A stretch of DNA of 64,000 nucleotides from contig NZ_VHKO01000007.1 of the NCBI RefSeq assembly GCF_015223435.1, forward strand, positions 55,356 through 119,355, written 5' to 3'. The notes under the pieces were generated by a model. The model was not told the DNA's origin, did not search any database, and saw only the letters and a program-made list of their open reading frames with translations. The DNA is from Vibrio hibernica (lineage in GTDB: Bacteria > Pseudomonadota > Gammaproteobacteria > Enterobacterales > Vibrionaceae). The translations under genes and the position numbers were made by a program. Every line of letters begins with the position of its first letter. Position 1 is the first letter of the stretch. Below are positions 30,845 through 41,864 of the stretch, one piece after another.

Positions 30845-31601
30845 TCTTCTTGTACTTCTGATATTGAATCGAGTTTGGATATTTGGTCTTTAATATGTTG
30901 CCATATTTAGACACCAGTTCAGGATTTGCTGCTTGTTTTTCTAATTGTATGAGCAACTCTAAACTAACAGGGAGATATCCATACCTCTTATTAAATTTAA
31001 ACAAACGAAGCCTTGCATCGGAAAGTTTACCCTCTTTTATTTCCAACTCAGCTAAATGTATCGCTGATTTTGCTCTGTCTGGATCATGAGCAAGCGCACG
31101 AGAAAAATAATGGCTGGCTTGTTCTTTATCCCCACTTTTTAATGCACAGAGGCCCGCATTTTCATAACTGGCTGCGACCAGGTAGTAATAAGGCTGCTCT
31201 ATTGCGAGGTTAAAGTACTCATCGGCTTTCTTATACTCACCTTGTCGGCATAAGAACGCACCATAATTATTTAATACGTCACCATTTTTCGGTGAACTTT
31301 TTAAAGCTTTCTCGTAAGCTTGTTTTGCTAATTCATCTTCCCCAACTCTCTGATAATAATACGCAACAGAGTTAAGTGCTCGATAATATGTTGGGGCATA
31401 TTTTACAGCCATTTCAAGATTTTCTCTTGCTTTGACCATATGATTATCTTTTAAATACCCTAAACCCAAAGAAATTCGGCCTTCTGACGCTTTGATATTA
31501 TCAAACTCAGCCATATTGGGATTATCAGTTACTGTAACACAACCGGCTAAGAAACTAACTACCGAAATAAAGCCTAACTTCTTAATTAATAACATTGACA
31601 C
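30834..31601 (-). CDS. pilW: Type IV pilus biogenesis lipoprotein PilW/PilF
   Basis: Outer-membrane lipoprotein pilotin needed for multimerisation of the PilQ secretin in type IV pilus assembly. The 255-residue precursor has a lipobox FLAGC (Cys21 or 19, depending on which N-terminal Met is used) and about five to six TPR repeats, including RALNSVAYYYQRVGEDELAK and DVLNNYGAFLCRQGEYKKA. Situated between rlmN and rodZ, as in other gamma-proteobacteria. Confidence 0.93.
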   Translation of the reverse strand: MSMLLIKKLGFISVVSFLAGCVTVTDNPNMAEFDNIKASEGRISLGLGYLKDNHMVKARENLEMAVKYAPTYYRALNSVAYYYQRVGEDELAKQAYEKALKSSPKNGDVLNNYGAFLCRQGEYKKADEYFNLAIEQPYYYLVAASYENAGLCALKSGDKEQASHYFSRALAHDPDRAKSAIHLAELEIKEGKLSDARLRLFKFNKRYGYLPVSLELLIQLEKQAANPELVSKYGNILKTKYPNSIQYQKYKKNEY

Positions 31602-31644
31602 TCATCCTTTATAAAAACAAGAGCCAATCTGTTATCAGTACCTA

Positions 31645-32763
31645 TCAGATAGCTTTAACTGGAATTGGTTCCCCTTGCTGTTTCTGTTTTGTGCGCTTTG
31701 TACGGTCGATTACATCACCAACTAATTGACCACACGCCGCGTCAATATCGTCACCACGAGTTTTTCGAACCGTCACGGTATAATCGTATTCCATTAATGT
31801 TTTTTGGAAGCGATCGATACGTGAGTTACTTGGTTTTTTATATGGTGACCCAGGGTAAGGGTTAAATGGAATTAAATTAATTTTTGAAGGGGTATCTTTT
31901 AATAACTCTGCGAGCTGTCTTGCATGTTGCATGTCATCGTTCACGTGATCAAGTAAGACATACTCTATCGTCACTCGGCCACGGTTTGCATTTGAAGACG
32001 CAATATAACGCTGAACAGACTCTAAAAATGCTTCAATATTCCAGCGATCATTAATCGGCATGATCTGACTACGTAATTCATCGGTTGGCGCATGTAGTGA
32101 GATAGCCAATGCAACATCGATATTGCCCGTCATTTGATCAAGGCCAGAAACGACACCTGAAGTCGATACCGTCACGCGACGTTTTGATAAGCCAAAACCT
32201 AAATCATCCAACATAATTTCCAATGCTGGGATCAAGTTTTTCATATTTAAAAGTGGTTCGCCCATCCCCATCATGACCACATTGGTGATAGGACGACGAC
32301 CCGTTTCTTTTTCTAAGCCAATTTCACGCGCAGCTCGCCATACCTGACCGATGATTTCAGAAACTTTTAAATTACGGTTAAATCCTTGTTGGCCCGTTGA
32401 ACAAAATTTACACTCCAATGCACAACCCACTTGAGAGGATACACATAAGGTTGCTCGATCATTGTCTGGAATATAAACCGTTTCAACATCTTGATCGCCA
32501 ACACGCATTGCCCATTTGATCGTCCCATCTTTTGAATGCAAGGCTTCTGAAACATAAGGAGCGCGAATTTCACAGCGTTCTTGAAGTTTAGTGCGTAAGG
32601 TTTTGTTAATGTTATTCATTTGTACAAAGTCATCACAACCAAAATGATATATCCACTTCATGATTTGATCGGCTCTAAACGCTTTTTCATTCAGCTCTTC
32701 AGAAAAATACTTACGCAGACCTTTGCGATCAAAATCGAGTAGATTTACTTTTGTGATGGTCAT
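31645..32763 (-). CDS. rlmN: Dual-specificity RNA methyltransferase RlmN
   Basis: Radical-SAM enzyme that methylates C2 of A2503 in 23S rRNA and A37 in several tRNAs. The 372-residue product, from the ATG at 32763, has the cluster motif CALECKFC (C114, C118, C121) and the methyl-carrying cysteine in AACGQL near residue 345. Longer readings to 32820 add an unrelated N-terminus. It heads the rlmN-pilW-rodZ-ispG-hisS-yfgM-bamB block. Confidence 0.97.
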   Translation of the reverse strand: MTITKVNLLDFDRKGLRKYFSEELNEKAFRADQIMKWIYHFGCDDFVQMNNINKTLRTKLQERCEIRAPYVSEALHSKDGTIKWAMRVGDQDVETVYIPDNDRATLCVSSQVGCALECKFCSTGQQGFNRNLKVSEIIGQVWRAAREIGLEKETGRRPITNVVMMGMGEPLLNMKNLIPALEIMLDDLGFGLSKRRVTVSTSGVVSGLDQMTGNIDVALAISLHAPTDELRSQIMPINDRWNIEAFLESVQRYIASSNANRGRVTIEYVLLDHVNDDMQHARQLAELLKDTPSKINLIPFNPYPGSPYKKPSNSRIDRFQKTLMEYDYTVTVRKTRGDDIDAACGQLVGDVIDRTKRTKQKQQGEPIPVKAI

Positions 32764-32871
32764 GTTTATCTCGCTAATGGAACAATAAATAAGGGCGCGA
32801 ATTGTACAGGCTTTAGTCATTTACAACAAGGCTTGTATACATCGCGACTTTATATAATTAAGAGCAATGAA

Positions 32872-32902
32872 ATAAAAAAGAGGCTGATTTAATCAGCCTC
32901 TT
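32872..32902 (-). terminator. Rho-independent terminator of ndk
   Basis: AAGAGGCTGATT pairs with AATCAGCCTCTT, followed on the minus strand by a T run, about 30 bases after the ndk stop. Confidence 0.88.
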
Positions 32903-32932
32903 CAGTATAGCTCAATCTTAAATAACGCTTAG

Positions 32933-33361
32933 TTAGCCGCGAGGGCAGATTTCTGATTGCGGAAAAAAGAACTCTATTTCACGAGCGGCAGATTCAGAGC
33001 TATCAGATCCATGTACAGAGTTATAACGCATACTTATTGCGTAATCAGCACGGATCGTTCCACATGCAGCTTCTTCAGGGTTAGTTTTACCCATTAATTC
33101 ACGATAACGAGAAATTGCATTCTCACCTTCAAGCACTTGAACCATAACTGGCCCGGAAGTCATAAATTCTTTTAATGGTTCAAAAAATGGTTTGCCTTCA
33201 TGTTCTGCATAAAAACCACTAACTTGATCATTAGTTAGATGCAGCATCTTGGCAGCCACGATTGACAACCCTGCCTTTTCAAATCGATGATATAGCTCAC
33301 CAATTAAATTTCGTTCAACCGCATCCGGTTTAATGATTGAAAATGTTCTTTCCAGAGCCAT
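32933..33361 (-). CDS. ndk: Nucleoside diphosphate kinase
   Basis: Exchanges phosphate between nucleoside di- and triphosphates, balancing NTP pools. The 142-residue protein (family 141-143) has the phosphorylated histidine H117 in NSVHGSDS, at the same number as in E. coli, and the family start [13 protein letters not shown]. Single gene with its own ribosome site (AGGA) and terminator. Confidence 0.98.
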   Translation of the reverse strand: MALERTFSIIKPDAVERNLIGELYHRFEKAGLSIVAAKMLHLTNDQVSGFYAEHEGKPFFEPLKEFMTSGPVMVQVLEGENAISRYRELMGKTNPEEAACGTIRADYAISMRYNSVHGSDSSESAAREIEFFFPQSEICPRG

Positions 33362-33432
33362 AATAAATATCCTATTAACTTATGTAGTTTTATTAATAGA
33401 GGAGTATTAACCCCTCTTAATTGTTTAAAATC

Positions 33433-34728
33433 TTATTTAGCTTGCTCGATCAAAAGGCCGGCTAAGGTTCTTACGCCCATGCCAGTCGCACCTGCCGACC
33501 ATTTGTCACTGCTCGTTTTACGGTATGTGCCAGCGCAATCAAAATGCAACCAACCTTTTTTATAGTCTTCAACAAAGTAAGATAAAAATGCCGCCGCAGT
33601 ACTTGCACCGGGTGCATAGCCTGCGCTAGAAATGTTAGACATATCGGCAAAGTTAGATGGCAGCATATTACGGTGGAAGTCTTCCAGTGGCAGTTGCCAT
33701 AACCCTTCGGCTTCTGCTTTCGCTGTTTTCAATGCTTTTTGTGCCAACTTATCATCAAAACTGAGCAAGGCATGGTAATCATTACCTAATGCATTTTTTG
33801 CCGCGCCCGTAAGCGTTGCACAATCAATAATCAGTTGCGGCTTTTGCTCACTTGCATACATTAAACCATCAGCTAAAACTAAACGCCCTTCCGCATCAGT
33901 ATTCATCACTTCAACTGTTTTACCATTTTTGTAAGTGATTATGTCACCCAGTTTTAGTGCTCGCCCAGAAATCATATTTTCAGCGCAGCATAAAATCAAT
34001 TTAACACGCTTATTAAGCCCACGAGTGATGGCAAGCGCTAAACCGCCTGTAATTGTGCCAGAACCGCCCATATCCGCCTTCATTGAGTCCATGAAGCCTG
34101 ACGCTTTAATACTATAGCCACCGGAATCAAACGTGATACCTTTACCAACCAAACATGCAAAAACAGGGGCATTGTCATCACCCGTTGGATTGAAATCGAG
34201 TTGTAACATGGCAGAAGTGCGGTCAGAACCTCGGCCCACAGCAAAAATCCCTTCCCAACCTTCCGTCAGGAGATCTTTGTCTTTCACAATGCGGTAACTG
34301 ACAGAGCCTTCAGGTGCAACCGATTTAATAAACTCACCAGCCATAGTCGCTAATTGACGAGGGGCTACTTCTTCGGCGCTCTTATTGATAATATCTCGTA
34401 CCCAATCCGTCGTTTTAATACGAGCTTCAAGCTCTGATTGTGGCGCTTGTTCTAATACAGGCCAAGAGACTTGATTGCCCTTTTTCGATGAACGGTAACC
34501 TTGTACAAAAGCCCAGACCTTCTCTAAATCCCAGCCTTCGCCACTTAATTCAATTTTTTTAAGACCTTGAGAGTCTAACTTACGAGCCGCTCGTTGTACT
34601 GAATCGATATCTGTCGTCGATGTAATATGAATAGTCGCGCCATTTTCATCAAAAGATAATAGAGCCTTATCGCCCCATTGTGGCTGCGCCGCTTGTTGTG
34701 TAATTGAAACCAACATAGATGTAGACAT
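33433..34728 (-). CDS. pepB: Aminopeptidase B (M17 leucyl aminopeptidase family)
   Basis: Cytoplasmic metallo-aminopeptidase with broad specificity, family M17. From the ATG at 34728 (AGGAG 7 bases upstream) it has 431 residues (E. coli 427). The two-metal site is seen in [22 protein letters not shown] and the signature NTDAEGRL. In E. coli and here it lies beside the isc operon, separated by the isc terminator. Confidence 0.96.
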   Translation of the reverse strand: MSTSMLVSITQQAAQPQWGDKALLSFDENGATIHITSTTDIDSVQRAARKLDSQGLKKIELSGEGWDLEKVWAFVQGYRSSKKGNQVSWPVLEQAPQSELEARIKTTDWVRDIINKSAEEVAPRQLATMAGEFIKSVAPEGSVSYRIVKDKDLLTEGWEGIFAVGRGSDRTSAMLQLDFNPTGDDNAPVFACLVGKGITFDSGGYSIKASGFMDSMKADMGGSGTITGGLALAITRGLNKRVKLILCCAENMISGRALKLGDIITYKNGKTVEVMNTDAEGRLVLADGLMYASEQKPQLIIDCATLTGAAKNALGNDYHALLSFDDKLAQKALKTAKAEAEGLWQLPLEDFHRNMLPSNFADMSNISSAGYAPGASTAAAFLSYFVEDYKKGWLHFDCAGTYRKTSSDKWSAGATGMGVRTLAGLLIEQAK

Positions 34729-34937
34729 TTTCACTCCTTTATCGCCTTTTATTTTTCAGCGATCCATGCATATAGTGAAGGCAAGGATATCCACCTTCAT
34801 GACTGTAAACTTTGACACTCTGATTAAGATTGAAACCGAACATAAACATAAGTGATGTGACAAAATTGAAGTCTATCATAATGGATTTTTGTTAATTTGA
34901 CATGGAAACGGCAAGAGACTTGTGCACTAAATAGCAT

Positions 34938-34962
34938 AAAAGCCTCCGGAGAGGCTTTTAGA
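34938..34962 (-). terminator. Terminator of the isc operon
   Basis: AAAAGCCTC pairs with GAGGCTTTT around CGGA, with T-rich sequence following on the minus strand, about 60 bases after the iscX stop. Confidence 0.8.
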
Positions 34963-35018
34963 GAAGTTCAGTTTTATTTACTCATCAATCATATGATTAA
35001 ATAGCGTTCAAAAACGAG

Positions 35019-35216
35019 CTAAATTTCATCTAACCAGCATAATAAAATAGCTTCTAGAATTTTTTCATTTGAACGATTAGGGTCATCATCAAACTCTTCA
35101 AGCTCAGTGATCCATTGATGCATATCGGTAAAACGCACTATTTTAGGATCTAAATCAGGAAATTTTTCGTATAATTCAATCGCAATATCTTGCGAGTCTG
35201 TCCACTTTAATCCCAT
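35019..35216 (-). CDS. iscX: Fe-S assembly adaptor IscX
   Basis: Small acidic protein of 65 residues that binds IscS and iron and tunes Fe-S cluster synthesis. The sequence starts [21 protein letters not shown] and carries the conserved [11 protein letters not shown] segment. It is the last gene of the isc operon, 45 bases after fdx. Good AAGG ribosome site. Confidence 0.95.
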   Translation of the reverse strand: MGLKWTDSQDIAIELYEKFPDLDPKIVRFTDMHQWITELEEFDDDPNRSNEKILEAILLCWLDEI

Positions 35217-35261
35217 AATCCTTTCCTTTTAATTAGTATCTCGTATTTTCCAAAATCTGGA

Positions 35262-35600
35262 TTAATGTTTTTCTGAAGCTAGATTGATAGTGTAGCGAGG
35301 AATTTCCACTATAAGATCCTCATCGGCAACTAAAGCTTGGCAACCTAAACGAGATTCAGGTTCTAAACCCCACGCTTTATCTAGCATGTCATCTTCTAGT
35401 TCTTCACTTTCGACCAGTGAATCAAAGCCTTCACGGATGATAATATGGCACGTTGTGCAAGCGCACGATTTCTCACACGCATGCTCAATACCGATTCCGT
35501 TTTTTAAAGCCACATTAAGTACTGACTCCCCTTTTTGGGCCTCTAATACTGCGCCTTCTGGGCATAACTCTTCATGGGGTAATACGATAATTTTAGGCAT
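35262..35600 (-). CDS. fdx: [2Fe-2S] ferredoxin, ISC type
   Basis: Electron donor for Fe-S cluster formation on IscU. The 112-residue protein has the adrenodoxin-type cysteine spacing: C-x5-C-x2-C in [10 protein letters not shown] and the fourth cysteine in LGCQAL. It follows hscA by about 100 bases in the isc operon. Confidence 0.97.
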   Translation of the reverse strand: MPKIIVLPHEELCPEGAVLEAQKGESVLNVALKNGIGIEHACEKSCACTTCHIIIREGFDSLVESEELEDDMLDKAWGLEPESRLGCQALVADEDLIVEIPRYTINLASEKH

Positions 35601-35703
35601 AATCCATCCTACTCTAATTATAAATGTGATGGCTAATCGTTCAGAGAATTAAAGGCCACCACAGAAAATTCAATATTATTGTTTGTAATCTAAAACAATG
35701 AAC

Positions 35704-37554
35704 CTAAATGTCATCCACCGATTGGCCTGACAAAGCCGCTCGAATAGATACATCCATACGACGTGAAGCAAAGTCCTGACTCACTCTATCGGTGTCTTTA
35801 ATTCCTTGCTCAATCGCATCAGAATCTTGGCCATTGCGTAACTCAATCAACGTTTTCAATGATGCTTCAATTGCATGATACTCGTCGACACTCAGTAGCT
35901 GCTCACCATTTTCTTGCAATGCAATTAGCAGCCCTTCAATCACTCGATCGGCTTCTACCTTTTGCTCAGCTAAAGCACGGGCTTGCATGTCTTCTTTAGC
36001 ATGCATCATCGAGGCTCTTAGCATATCGGCAATCTCATTATCGCTTAATCCATAAGAAGGCTTAACTTGAATATCAGCTTGGACACCAGTGCTTTTTTCC
36101 ATCGCAGTAACCGAAAGTAAGCCATCAGCATCCACTTGATAAGTCACTCTAATATGCGCTGCACCGGCTTTCATTGGTGGAATACCTCGTAAGGTAAATT
36201 GAGCCAATGATCGACAATCTGCAATCATTTCACGTTCACCTTGTGTAACATGAACTAGCATCGCGGTTTGGCCGTCTTTGAACGTGGTAAATTCTTGTGC
36301 TTTTGCGACAGGAATTGTGGTGTTACGCGGAATGATTTTTTCAACTAACCCGCCCATTGTTTCAATCCCAAGAGATAATGGGATCACATCCAACAACAGC
36401 ATTTCCGAATCAGGCTTATTACCGACTAAAATATCCGCTTGAATACCTGCGCCAATAGCGACAACTTCATCCGGATTAATATTAGTGAGCGGTGTTTTAC
36501 CAAAGAAATCACCCACCATCGAACGAACAAGCAGAGTACGGGTTGAACCGCCAACCATAACCACTTCAACTACTTCGTCACTCGTGACTTCAGCATCTTT
36601 TAAGGCTCGGCGACATGACAACAATGTTTTCTTCACCAGCGGCTGAATCAATGATTCAAACTGCTGACGGGTAAAGGTTATTAAAGTGCCGAATACATCA
36701 ATTTGAACTTCATTGTGCTCCGATAAATCAATTTTGGCTTGCGTTGATAAATCCAGTAACACACGATGTTGTTCTGCGCTTAATGGCGTTTCAATACCAG
36801 CTTGCTGCTTAAAAAACGTTACAATAAGATCATCAAAATCATCGCCACCTAATGCAGAGTCGCCACCGGTCGCAAGTACTTCGAACACGCCTTTAGATAA
36901 ACGAAGCAAGGAGATATCAAATGTTCCCCCTCCAAGATCATAAACAGCAATCACGCCTTCTTGCCCTGAATCTAAACCATAAGCAATCGCCGCAGCGGTA
37001 GGCTCATTAAGTAAACGTAATACTTTAAGCCCAGCTAACCCGGCTGCATCTTTAGTCCCAGCACGTTGAGCATCATCAAAGTAGGCAGGAACAGTGATCA
37101 CAACACCTTCGAGTTCATGATCTAATGTTTTTTCAGCGCGCTTAGCGAGAGCTTTAAGGATCTCACTGGAGACTTGAATAGGATTTACTGTGCCATTAGG
37201 AACACCAATCAGCGGCAAACCATTTTCGCTGGCTTTAAATTGATAAGGTAATGTGGTGTAACGAGTTTGGATATCGGCAAGCGAACGACCAATTAAACGT
37301 TTAGCCGAGCTAATGGTATGAATAGGATCAGTTTGAGCTAAGGCTTTAGCCGCATGGCCAACCAGAATTTGTTGCTCACCGTAATGTACGACTGATGGCA
37401 GGATCACCTGCTGATTCTCATCTGTAAGTGGAGTGCAACGGCCACTTCGTACTGCCGCAACAAGTGAATTGGTTGTCCCTAAATCGATACCGACAGCAAA
37501 TTTATGTTGGTGAGGTGCGGTGCTTTGTCCGGGTTCGGCAATTTGAAGTAGCAT
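35704..37554 (-). CDS. hscA: Fe-S chaperone HscA (Hsp66)
   Basis: DnaK-like ATPase that, with HscB, releases clusters from IscU by binding its LPPVK motif. The 616-residue protein (same as E. coli) has the ATPase domain with GIDLGTTNS near residue 22 and the substrate-binding domain from about 385, without a long lid-tail as in HscA. It is 29 bases after hscB. Confidence 0.97.
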   Translation of the reverse strand: MLLQIAEPGQSTAPHQHKFAVGIDLGTTNSLVAAVRSGRCTPLTDENQQVILPSVVHYGEQQILVGHAAKALAQTDPIHTISSAKRLIGRSLADIQTRYTTLPYQFKASENGLPLIGVPNGTVNPIQVSSEILKALAKRAEKTLDHELEGVVITVPAYFDDAQRAGTKDAAGLAGLKVLRLLNEPTAAAIAYGLDSGQEGVIAVYDLGGGTFDISLLRLSKGVFEVLATGGDSALGGDDFDDLIVTFFKQQAGIETPLSAEQHRVLLDLSTQAKIDLSEHNEVQIDVFGTLITFTRQQFESLIQPLVKKTLLSCRRALKDAEVTSDEVVEVVMVGGSTRTLLVRSMVGDFFGKTPLTNINPDEVVAIGAGIQADILVGNKPDSEMLLLDVIPLSLGIETMGGLVEKIIPRNTTIPVAKAQEFTTFKDGQTAMLVHVTQGEREMIADCRSLAQFTLRGIPPMKAGAAHIRVTYQVDADGLLSVTAMEKSTGVQADIQVKPSYGLSDNEIADMLRASMMHAKEDMQARALAEQKVEADRVIEGLLIALQENGEQLLSVDEYHAIEASLKTLIELRNGQDSDAIEQGIKDTDRVSQDFASRRMDVSIRAALSGQSVDDI

Positions 37555-37583
37555 GGTATTACTTTGTCCTTTTTCTAGACGAA

Positions 37584-38099
37584 TTATCCCAACAGTTTAT
37601 CTTCTAACTGCTCGATTTCGCGTCGTAATTTATTTACAAACTTGAGTTTTCTTACACTATCAGCGGCAATATTCCATTCTTCATCAGCAAGTTGTTGCTG
37701 TAATAACTCAATATGATGTTGATACATAGATTGAACCTGATTATCAAACTCAAGCAAAGCGTCATTTGGATCATTGGAATGAGAAATATCTTCGAGGGTT
37801 TCGCGTAGCTCCATTTGCTCCATAAGAAACATTGGATCGCTCATAGTCTGGTGTTCACCACGGATGTGAACGTCGTGTAGGGAAAGCAAATATTCAGCGC
37901 GTTCAATCGGTGTTTTTAACGTTTGATAAGCATCGTTAATTTCGGCCGCTTTTTGTACAGACATGAGGCGGTCACGCTCAGAGGCAGACGCAAATTTATC
38001 CGGATGGAATTGTCTTTGTAGATCTCTAAATTTTTCAGATAGGTGATTTTTATCGAGGTCAAACTGATTAGGAAGGCCAAATAATTCAAAATGATTCAT
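37584..38099 (-). CDS. hscB: Fe-S co-chaperone HscB
   Basis: J-domain protein that delivers IscU to HscA and stimulates its ATPase. The 171 residues (same as E. coli) comprise an N-terminal J domain with the HPD triad in RQFHPDKF (about 35) and a C-terminal three-helix IscU-binding domain. Lies between iscA and hscA. Confidence 0.97.
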   Translation of the reverse strand: MNHFELFGLPNQFDLDKNHLSEKFRDLQRQFHPDKFASASERDRLMSVQKAAEINDAYQTLKTPIERAEYLLSLHDVHIRGEHQTMSDPMFLMEQMELRETLEDISHSNDPNDALLEFDNQVQSMYQHHIELLQQQLADEEWNIAADSVRKLKFVNKLRREIEQLEDKLLG

Positions 38100-38190
38100 A
38101 GCATGACTTCTTTTAGGCTGATAAATAAACCAAACCGATACTATCGTTGATGATCAGCTATCGGTTGTCGTAATAAAGAGATGAAAATGA

Positions 38191-38514
38191 CTAAACGTTG
38201 AAGCTTTCACCACAACCACACTCACCTTTTACATTCGGATTATTAAACTTAAAGCCTTCATTTAGCCCTTCTTTGGCAAAATCCAATTCGGTGCCATCAA
38301 GGTACGCCAAACTTTTAGGATCAATGATAATTTTCACACCATCATGCTCAAAGGTTTGATCTTCTTCGTTCAATGAATCTACAAATTCGAGGACATATGC
38401 CATACCTGAACATCCCGTGGTTCTAACACCTAAGCGTAAACCTAAGCCTTTCCCGCGATTTTCTAAAAATGATCTTACGCGACCAGCTGCCGCATCTGTC
38501 ATGGTAATGGCCAT
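38191..38514 (-). CDS. iscA: Iron-sulfur carrier IscA
   Basis: A-type carrier that receives clusters and passes them to target proteins. The 107-residue protein carries the three conserved cysteines in TTGCSGMAY (C35) and GECGCGES (C99, C101). Start [13 protein letters not shown] has AAGG upstream. Confidence 0.97.
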   Translation of the reverse strand: MAITMTDAAAGRVRSFLENRGKGLGLRLGVRTTGCSGMAYVLEFVDSLNEEDQTFEHDGVKIIIDPKSLAYLDGTELDFAKEGLNEGFKFNNPNVKGECGCGESFNV

Positions 38515-38613
38515 ACTTCAACCTTGTTCTATTTCAATAAATATAAGTAAAGAGGAAACACTCGAATAAAAGTAAATAAGAATGAGGGAAGGGTTACTTC
38601 CCTCATTAACATT

Positions 38614-38997
38614 TTACTGTAGGTGTTTCTTTTTATAATCAGCTACTGCAGCTTTGATTGCATCTTCAGCCAAAATTGAGCAGTGAACTTTTACTGGTGG
38701 TAACGCCAGCTCTTCTGCAATTTCAGAGTTTTTGATTGATGCAGCTTCATCTAAGCTTTTGCCTTTAACCCATTCAGTCACCAATGAGCTTGATGCGATC
38801 GCAGAACCACAACCATAAGTTTTAAACTTAGCATCTTCGATAATGCCTTCTGGCGATACTTTAATTTGCAGCTTCATAACATCGCCACAAGCAGGAGCAC
38901 CAACCATACCGCTACCGATAGATGGATCTTCTTTATCAAAAGAACCAACGTTACGTGGGTTCTCATAATGTTCTATTACTTTTTCGCTATACGCCAT
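38614..38997 (-). CDS. iscU: Iron-sulfur scaffold IscU
   Basis: Scaffold on which [2Fe-2S] and [4Fe-4S] clusters are built. From the ATG at 38997 (GAGGA upstream) it has 127 residues with cluster ligands C37, C63 and C106 and the HscA-recognition motif LPPVK at 99-103. A longer reading to 39045 lacks family support. Confidence 0.98.
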   Translation of the reverse strand: MAYSEKVIEHYENPRNVGSFDKEDPSIGSGMVGAPACGDVMKLQIKVSPEGIIEDAKFKTYGCGSAIASSSLVTEWVKGKSLDEAASIKNSEIAEELALPPVKVHCSILAEDAIKAAVADYKKKHLQ

Positions 38998-39076
38998 AAT
39001 ATTATCCTCAAATCCTTGAAACCTTAGCTGAAGTGATAAATTCAAACTTCCAGTTTCTTAGGTATGTTAATTGATC

Positions 39077-40291
39077 TTAGTGATGTGCCCACTCAACCGT
39101 GTTCAAATCAACCCCTTCCTTGTACATATCCCAAAGTGGTGACATATCACGGAGTTTACTGACGGCTACTAGAATCTGTTCAACCGCGTAGTCCACTTCT
39201 TCAACTGTTGTAAAGCGGCCAAATGAGAATCGAATTGAGCTATGAGCTAATTCATCTTCAAGACCAAGCGCTCGTAGTACATAAGAAGGCTCAAGGCTGG
39301 CAGAAGTACAAGCCGAGCCAGAAGATACTGCGAGATCTTTCAATGCCATCAGTAAAGATTCACCTTCAACAAAAGCAAAGCTGATATTGAGATTATTAGG
39401 TAAACGTTGCTCTAAATCACCATTAATGGTCAACGCTTCCATATCTTTTAAACCATCCAACATACGAGTACGCAGCATTAGTGCGTGATCATAGTCTTGT
39501 TGCATTTCTTGTTTGGCAATAGCAAAAGCTTCACCCATACCTACGATTTGATGAGTAGCTAATGTACCAGAACGGAAACCACGCTCATGACCGCCACCAT
39601 GCATTTGTGCTTCAAGGCGAACGCGAGGCTTACGGCTCACATACAATGCGCCAATGCCTTTAGGTCCATAAATTTTATGAGCAGAGAATGAAATTAAATC
39701 AACTTTCAATTCTTGTACATCAATTGGAAGCTTGCCTGCAGATTGTGCAGCATCCATATGGAAAATGATTTTGCGTTCACGGCACATCTCACCAATAGCA
39801 TTGATATCTTGAACCACACCAATTTCATTGTTTACATGCATGATAGACACTAAAACTGTATCTTCACGCAGCGCCGCTTCAAGCTTTCTCATGTCAATTA
39901 AGCCATTAGTTTCAGGCTCAATATATGTGACTTCAAAACCTTCACGCTCTAATTGGCGACATGGATCAAGTACCGCTTTATGCTCAGTTTTACAGGTAAT
40001 AATATGTTTACCTTTCTTACCATAAAAACGTGCAGCACCTTTAATTGCTAAGTTATCTGATTCAGTTGCACCAGAAGTAAATACGATTTCACGAGGATCA
40101 GCATTAATCAGTTCAGCGATTTGTTCACGAGCATGGTCAACCGCTTCTTCTGCTTGCCACCCAAAACGGTGTGAGCGAGAGGCTGGATTACCAAAAGTGC
40201 CATCCATCGTCATAAATTGAACCATTTTCTCTGCCACACGAGGATCGACAGGGCACGTTGCTGAATAGTCAAAATAAATAGGCAGTTTCAT
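39077..40291 (-). CDS. iscS: Cysteine desulfurase IscS
   Basis: PLP enzyme that takes sulfur from cysteine for Fe-S clusters, thiamine and tRNA thiolation. The 404-residue protein (same as E. coli) has the PLP lysine in [10 protein letters not shown] and the mobile active cysteine in [10 protein letters not shown]. Directly after iscR, with GGAG before the ATG. Confidence 0.98.
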   Translation of the reverse strand: MKLPIYFDYSATCPVDPRVAEKMVQFMTMDGTFGNPASRSHRFGWQAEEAVDHAREQIAELINADPREIVFTSGATESDNLAIKGAARFYGKKGKHIITCKTEHKAVLDPCRQLEREGFEVTYIEPETNGLIDMRKLEAALREDTVLVSIMHVNNEIGVVQDINAIGEMCRERKIIFHMDAAQSAGKLPIDVQELKVDLISFSAHKIYGPKGIGALYVSRKPRVRLEAQMHGGGHERGFRSGTLATHQIVGMGEAFAIAKQEMQQDYDHALMLRTRMLDGLKDMEALTINGDLEQRLPNNLNISFAFVEGESLLMALKDLAVSSGSACTSASLEPSYVLRALGLEDELAHSSIRFSFGRFTTVEEVDYAVEQILVAVSKLRDMSPLWDMYKEGVDLNTVEWAHH

Positions 40292-40322
40292 TCGTTACTC
40301 CAATGTAAAAGCTTGTACCCGC

Positions 40323-40847
40323 TTATGAGCGAGAGTTAATACCGATAGCGTTTGTTTTTGTATTATCTTTGGCATTAAAATTTTTATTACCAAAGCCATT
40401 ATTAACTACCAGCTCTATATTTTGTCGTTCTGAGATATCTTTGATTTCATTGTTGTTCATCAGCTCACCAAGAGTGATGCCATCAAGAAATTCACTAATA
40501 CGAGCGCTTAAATCGTGCCATAAAGTATGAGTAAGACAGCGTGAACCGCCTTGGCAATCACCTTTTCCTTGGCACTTAGTGGCATCAACGGACTCATCAA
40601 CAGCCGCGATCACAGCACCAACAGCGATTTTATTGGCATCAATACCTAGTCGGTAACCACCACCAGGGCCGCGAACACTTGCCACTAATCCCGCTTTACG
40701 TAAACGTGAAAAAAGTTGCTCTAAATAAGACAGTGAAATGCCTTGTCGCTCTGAAATATCTGCAAGCGGAACCGGACCTTCGTTTGAATGTAGTGCTACA
40801 TCCAACATCGCCGTTACCGCATATCTTCCTTTAGATGTAAGTCTCAT
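40323..40847 (-). CDS. iscR: Fe-S-responsive regulator IscR
   Basis: Rrf2-family repressor that binds a [2Fe-2S] cluster and shuts down its own operon when clusters are plentiful. From the ATG at 40847 it has 174 residues, about twelve more than E. coli (162), with a winged helix-turn-helix (about 1-65) and cluster ligands C92, C98, C104 and H107. The extra length is an Asn/Lys-rich tail of low complexity. It leads iscRSUA-hscBA-fdx-iscX, and two type 1 IscR sites lie just upstream. Confidence 0.97.
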   Translation of the reverse strand: MRLTSKGRYAVTAMLDVALHSNEGPVPLADISERQGISLSYLEQLFSRLRKAGLVASVRGPGGGYRLGIDANKIAVGAVIAAVDESVDATKCQGKGDCQGGSRCLTHTLWHDLSARISEFLDGITLGELMNNNEIKDISERQNIELVVNNGFGNKNFNAKDNTKTNAIGINSRS

Positions 40848-40888
40848 ATTGCACGTATCCACAGTAAGCATGTGGGTACAATGTTCAC

Positions 40889-40913
40889 ATACCTGACTAA
40901 ATCAGTCAACTAT
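40889..40913 (-). promoter_or_regulatory. IscR type 1 operator, promoter-proximal
   Basis: Read on the minus strand, this 25-base dyad fits every position of the published type 1 IscR consensus (ATA-S-YY-GACT-R-WWW-Y-AGTC-RR-S-TAT). It lies about 40 bases before the iscR ATG, and the TTGACT inside it may double as the -35 box, the arrangement expected for autorepression. Confidence 0.85.
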
Positions 40914-40938
40914 TAATTTGACTATTTTAGTCAGGTAT
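40914..40938 (+). promoter_or_regulatory. Second IscR type 1 site, adjoining
   Basis: Immediately upstream of the first site, GACT-A-TTT-T-AGTC-AGG-TAT matches the core and one flank of the same consensus (the left flank departs from it). It reaches the first base of the trmJ stop codon, so the iscR control region is packed against the end of trmJ. Confidence 0.65.
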
Positions 40939-41669
40939 TATTTCTCAACTTTTGTCGATTTATCAATAGCCGTCAATACACCACGCAGCATATTAAGTTC
41001 TTGCTGCTCTGGTCGAGCACGGCTAAATAAGCGGCGGAATTTGTTCATTACTAAATTAGGCTTATCTTTTGTTATAAACTGGGTTCTGAATAGAATCTTT
41101 TCAAGGTGATCATAGAACATTTCTAGTTCTTTATTACGAGGATATTCTTCTTGTTCTGCTACAGGGTAAGCAGACGCTTGCCAATCTAGCCATGCTACGC
41201 GAATTTCATAACTTATCGTTTGTACAGCCATAGCAAGGTTTAATGAACTGTATTCAGGGTTAGCCGGAATGCAGACATGAAAATGGCACTGTTGTAGTTC
41301 ATCATTGGTTAAACCAGTACGCTCACGACCAAATACAATAGCCACTTTTCCTTTCTGGCCTTCTTCGACAAATTTTTTGCCACATTCACGTGGTTCAAGC
41401 ATTGGCCACTCTAATGTACGAGATCGAGCACTCGATCCGACTACTAAAATACAATCTTCAATCGCTTCTTCAAGTGTGTCTACAATAACTGCATTTTGTG
41501 CAACATCCGCAGCACCAGAAGCTAATGAACGAGCTTGATCATCGACTTCACATTGAGGTGCAACTAAAACCATTTCGGTCAACCCCATCACCTTCATTGC
41601 ACGAGCGGCAGAGCCAATATTACCTGGATGGGAGGTGCCGACTAAAATAACTTTAACGCTCTCTAACAT
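40938..41669 (-). CDS. trmJ: tRNA (cytidine/uridine-2'-O-)-methyltransferase TrmJ
   Basis: SPOUT methyltransferase that modifies position 32 of several tRNAs. From the ATG at 41669 it has 243 residues, with the SpoU-type motifs [14 protein letters not shown] (near 12), [14 protein letters not shown] (about 113) and SLNLAMAVQ (about 142) forming the knotted SAM site. Located directly upstream of iscR, as in E. coli. Confidence 0.96.
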   Translation of the reverse strand: MLESVKVILVGTSHPGNIGSAARAMKVMGLTEMVLVAPQCEVDDQARSLASGAADVAQNAVIVDTLEEAIEDCILVVGSSARSRTLEWPMLEPRECGKKFVEEGQKGKVAIVFGRERTGLTNDELQQCHFHVCIPANPEYSSLNLAMAVQTISYEIRVAWLDWQASAYPVAEQEEYPRNKELEMFYDHLEKILFRTQFITKDKPNLVMNKFRRLFSRARPEQQELNMLRGVLTAIDKSTKVEK

Positions 41670-41815
41670 GACTCTATCTACCCTTCTAAATTTTGCGCCC
41701 GATGATACCACATTCAATGAAAAATGAATCGGTTCGTCATGGATTCATCCTGATAACAAAATAAAATCCAATGAATGAATAAAAATCCGACACTTTCTAT
41801 TTAGTAAAACTCTGA

Positions 41816-41821
41816 TATACT
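41816..41821 (+). promoter_or_regulatory. Candidate -10 box for suhB
   Basis: TATACT lies 44 bases before the suhB ATG in the divergent trmJ/suhB spacer. The -35 region is poor, so this is only a suggestion. Confidence 0.35.
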
Positions 41822-41864
41822 GCACGCCGCTTTTTCGTTCTTTAACATCCGTTGGGAAAATCCT

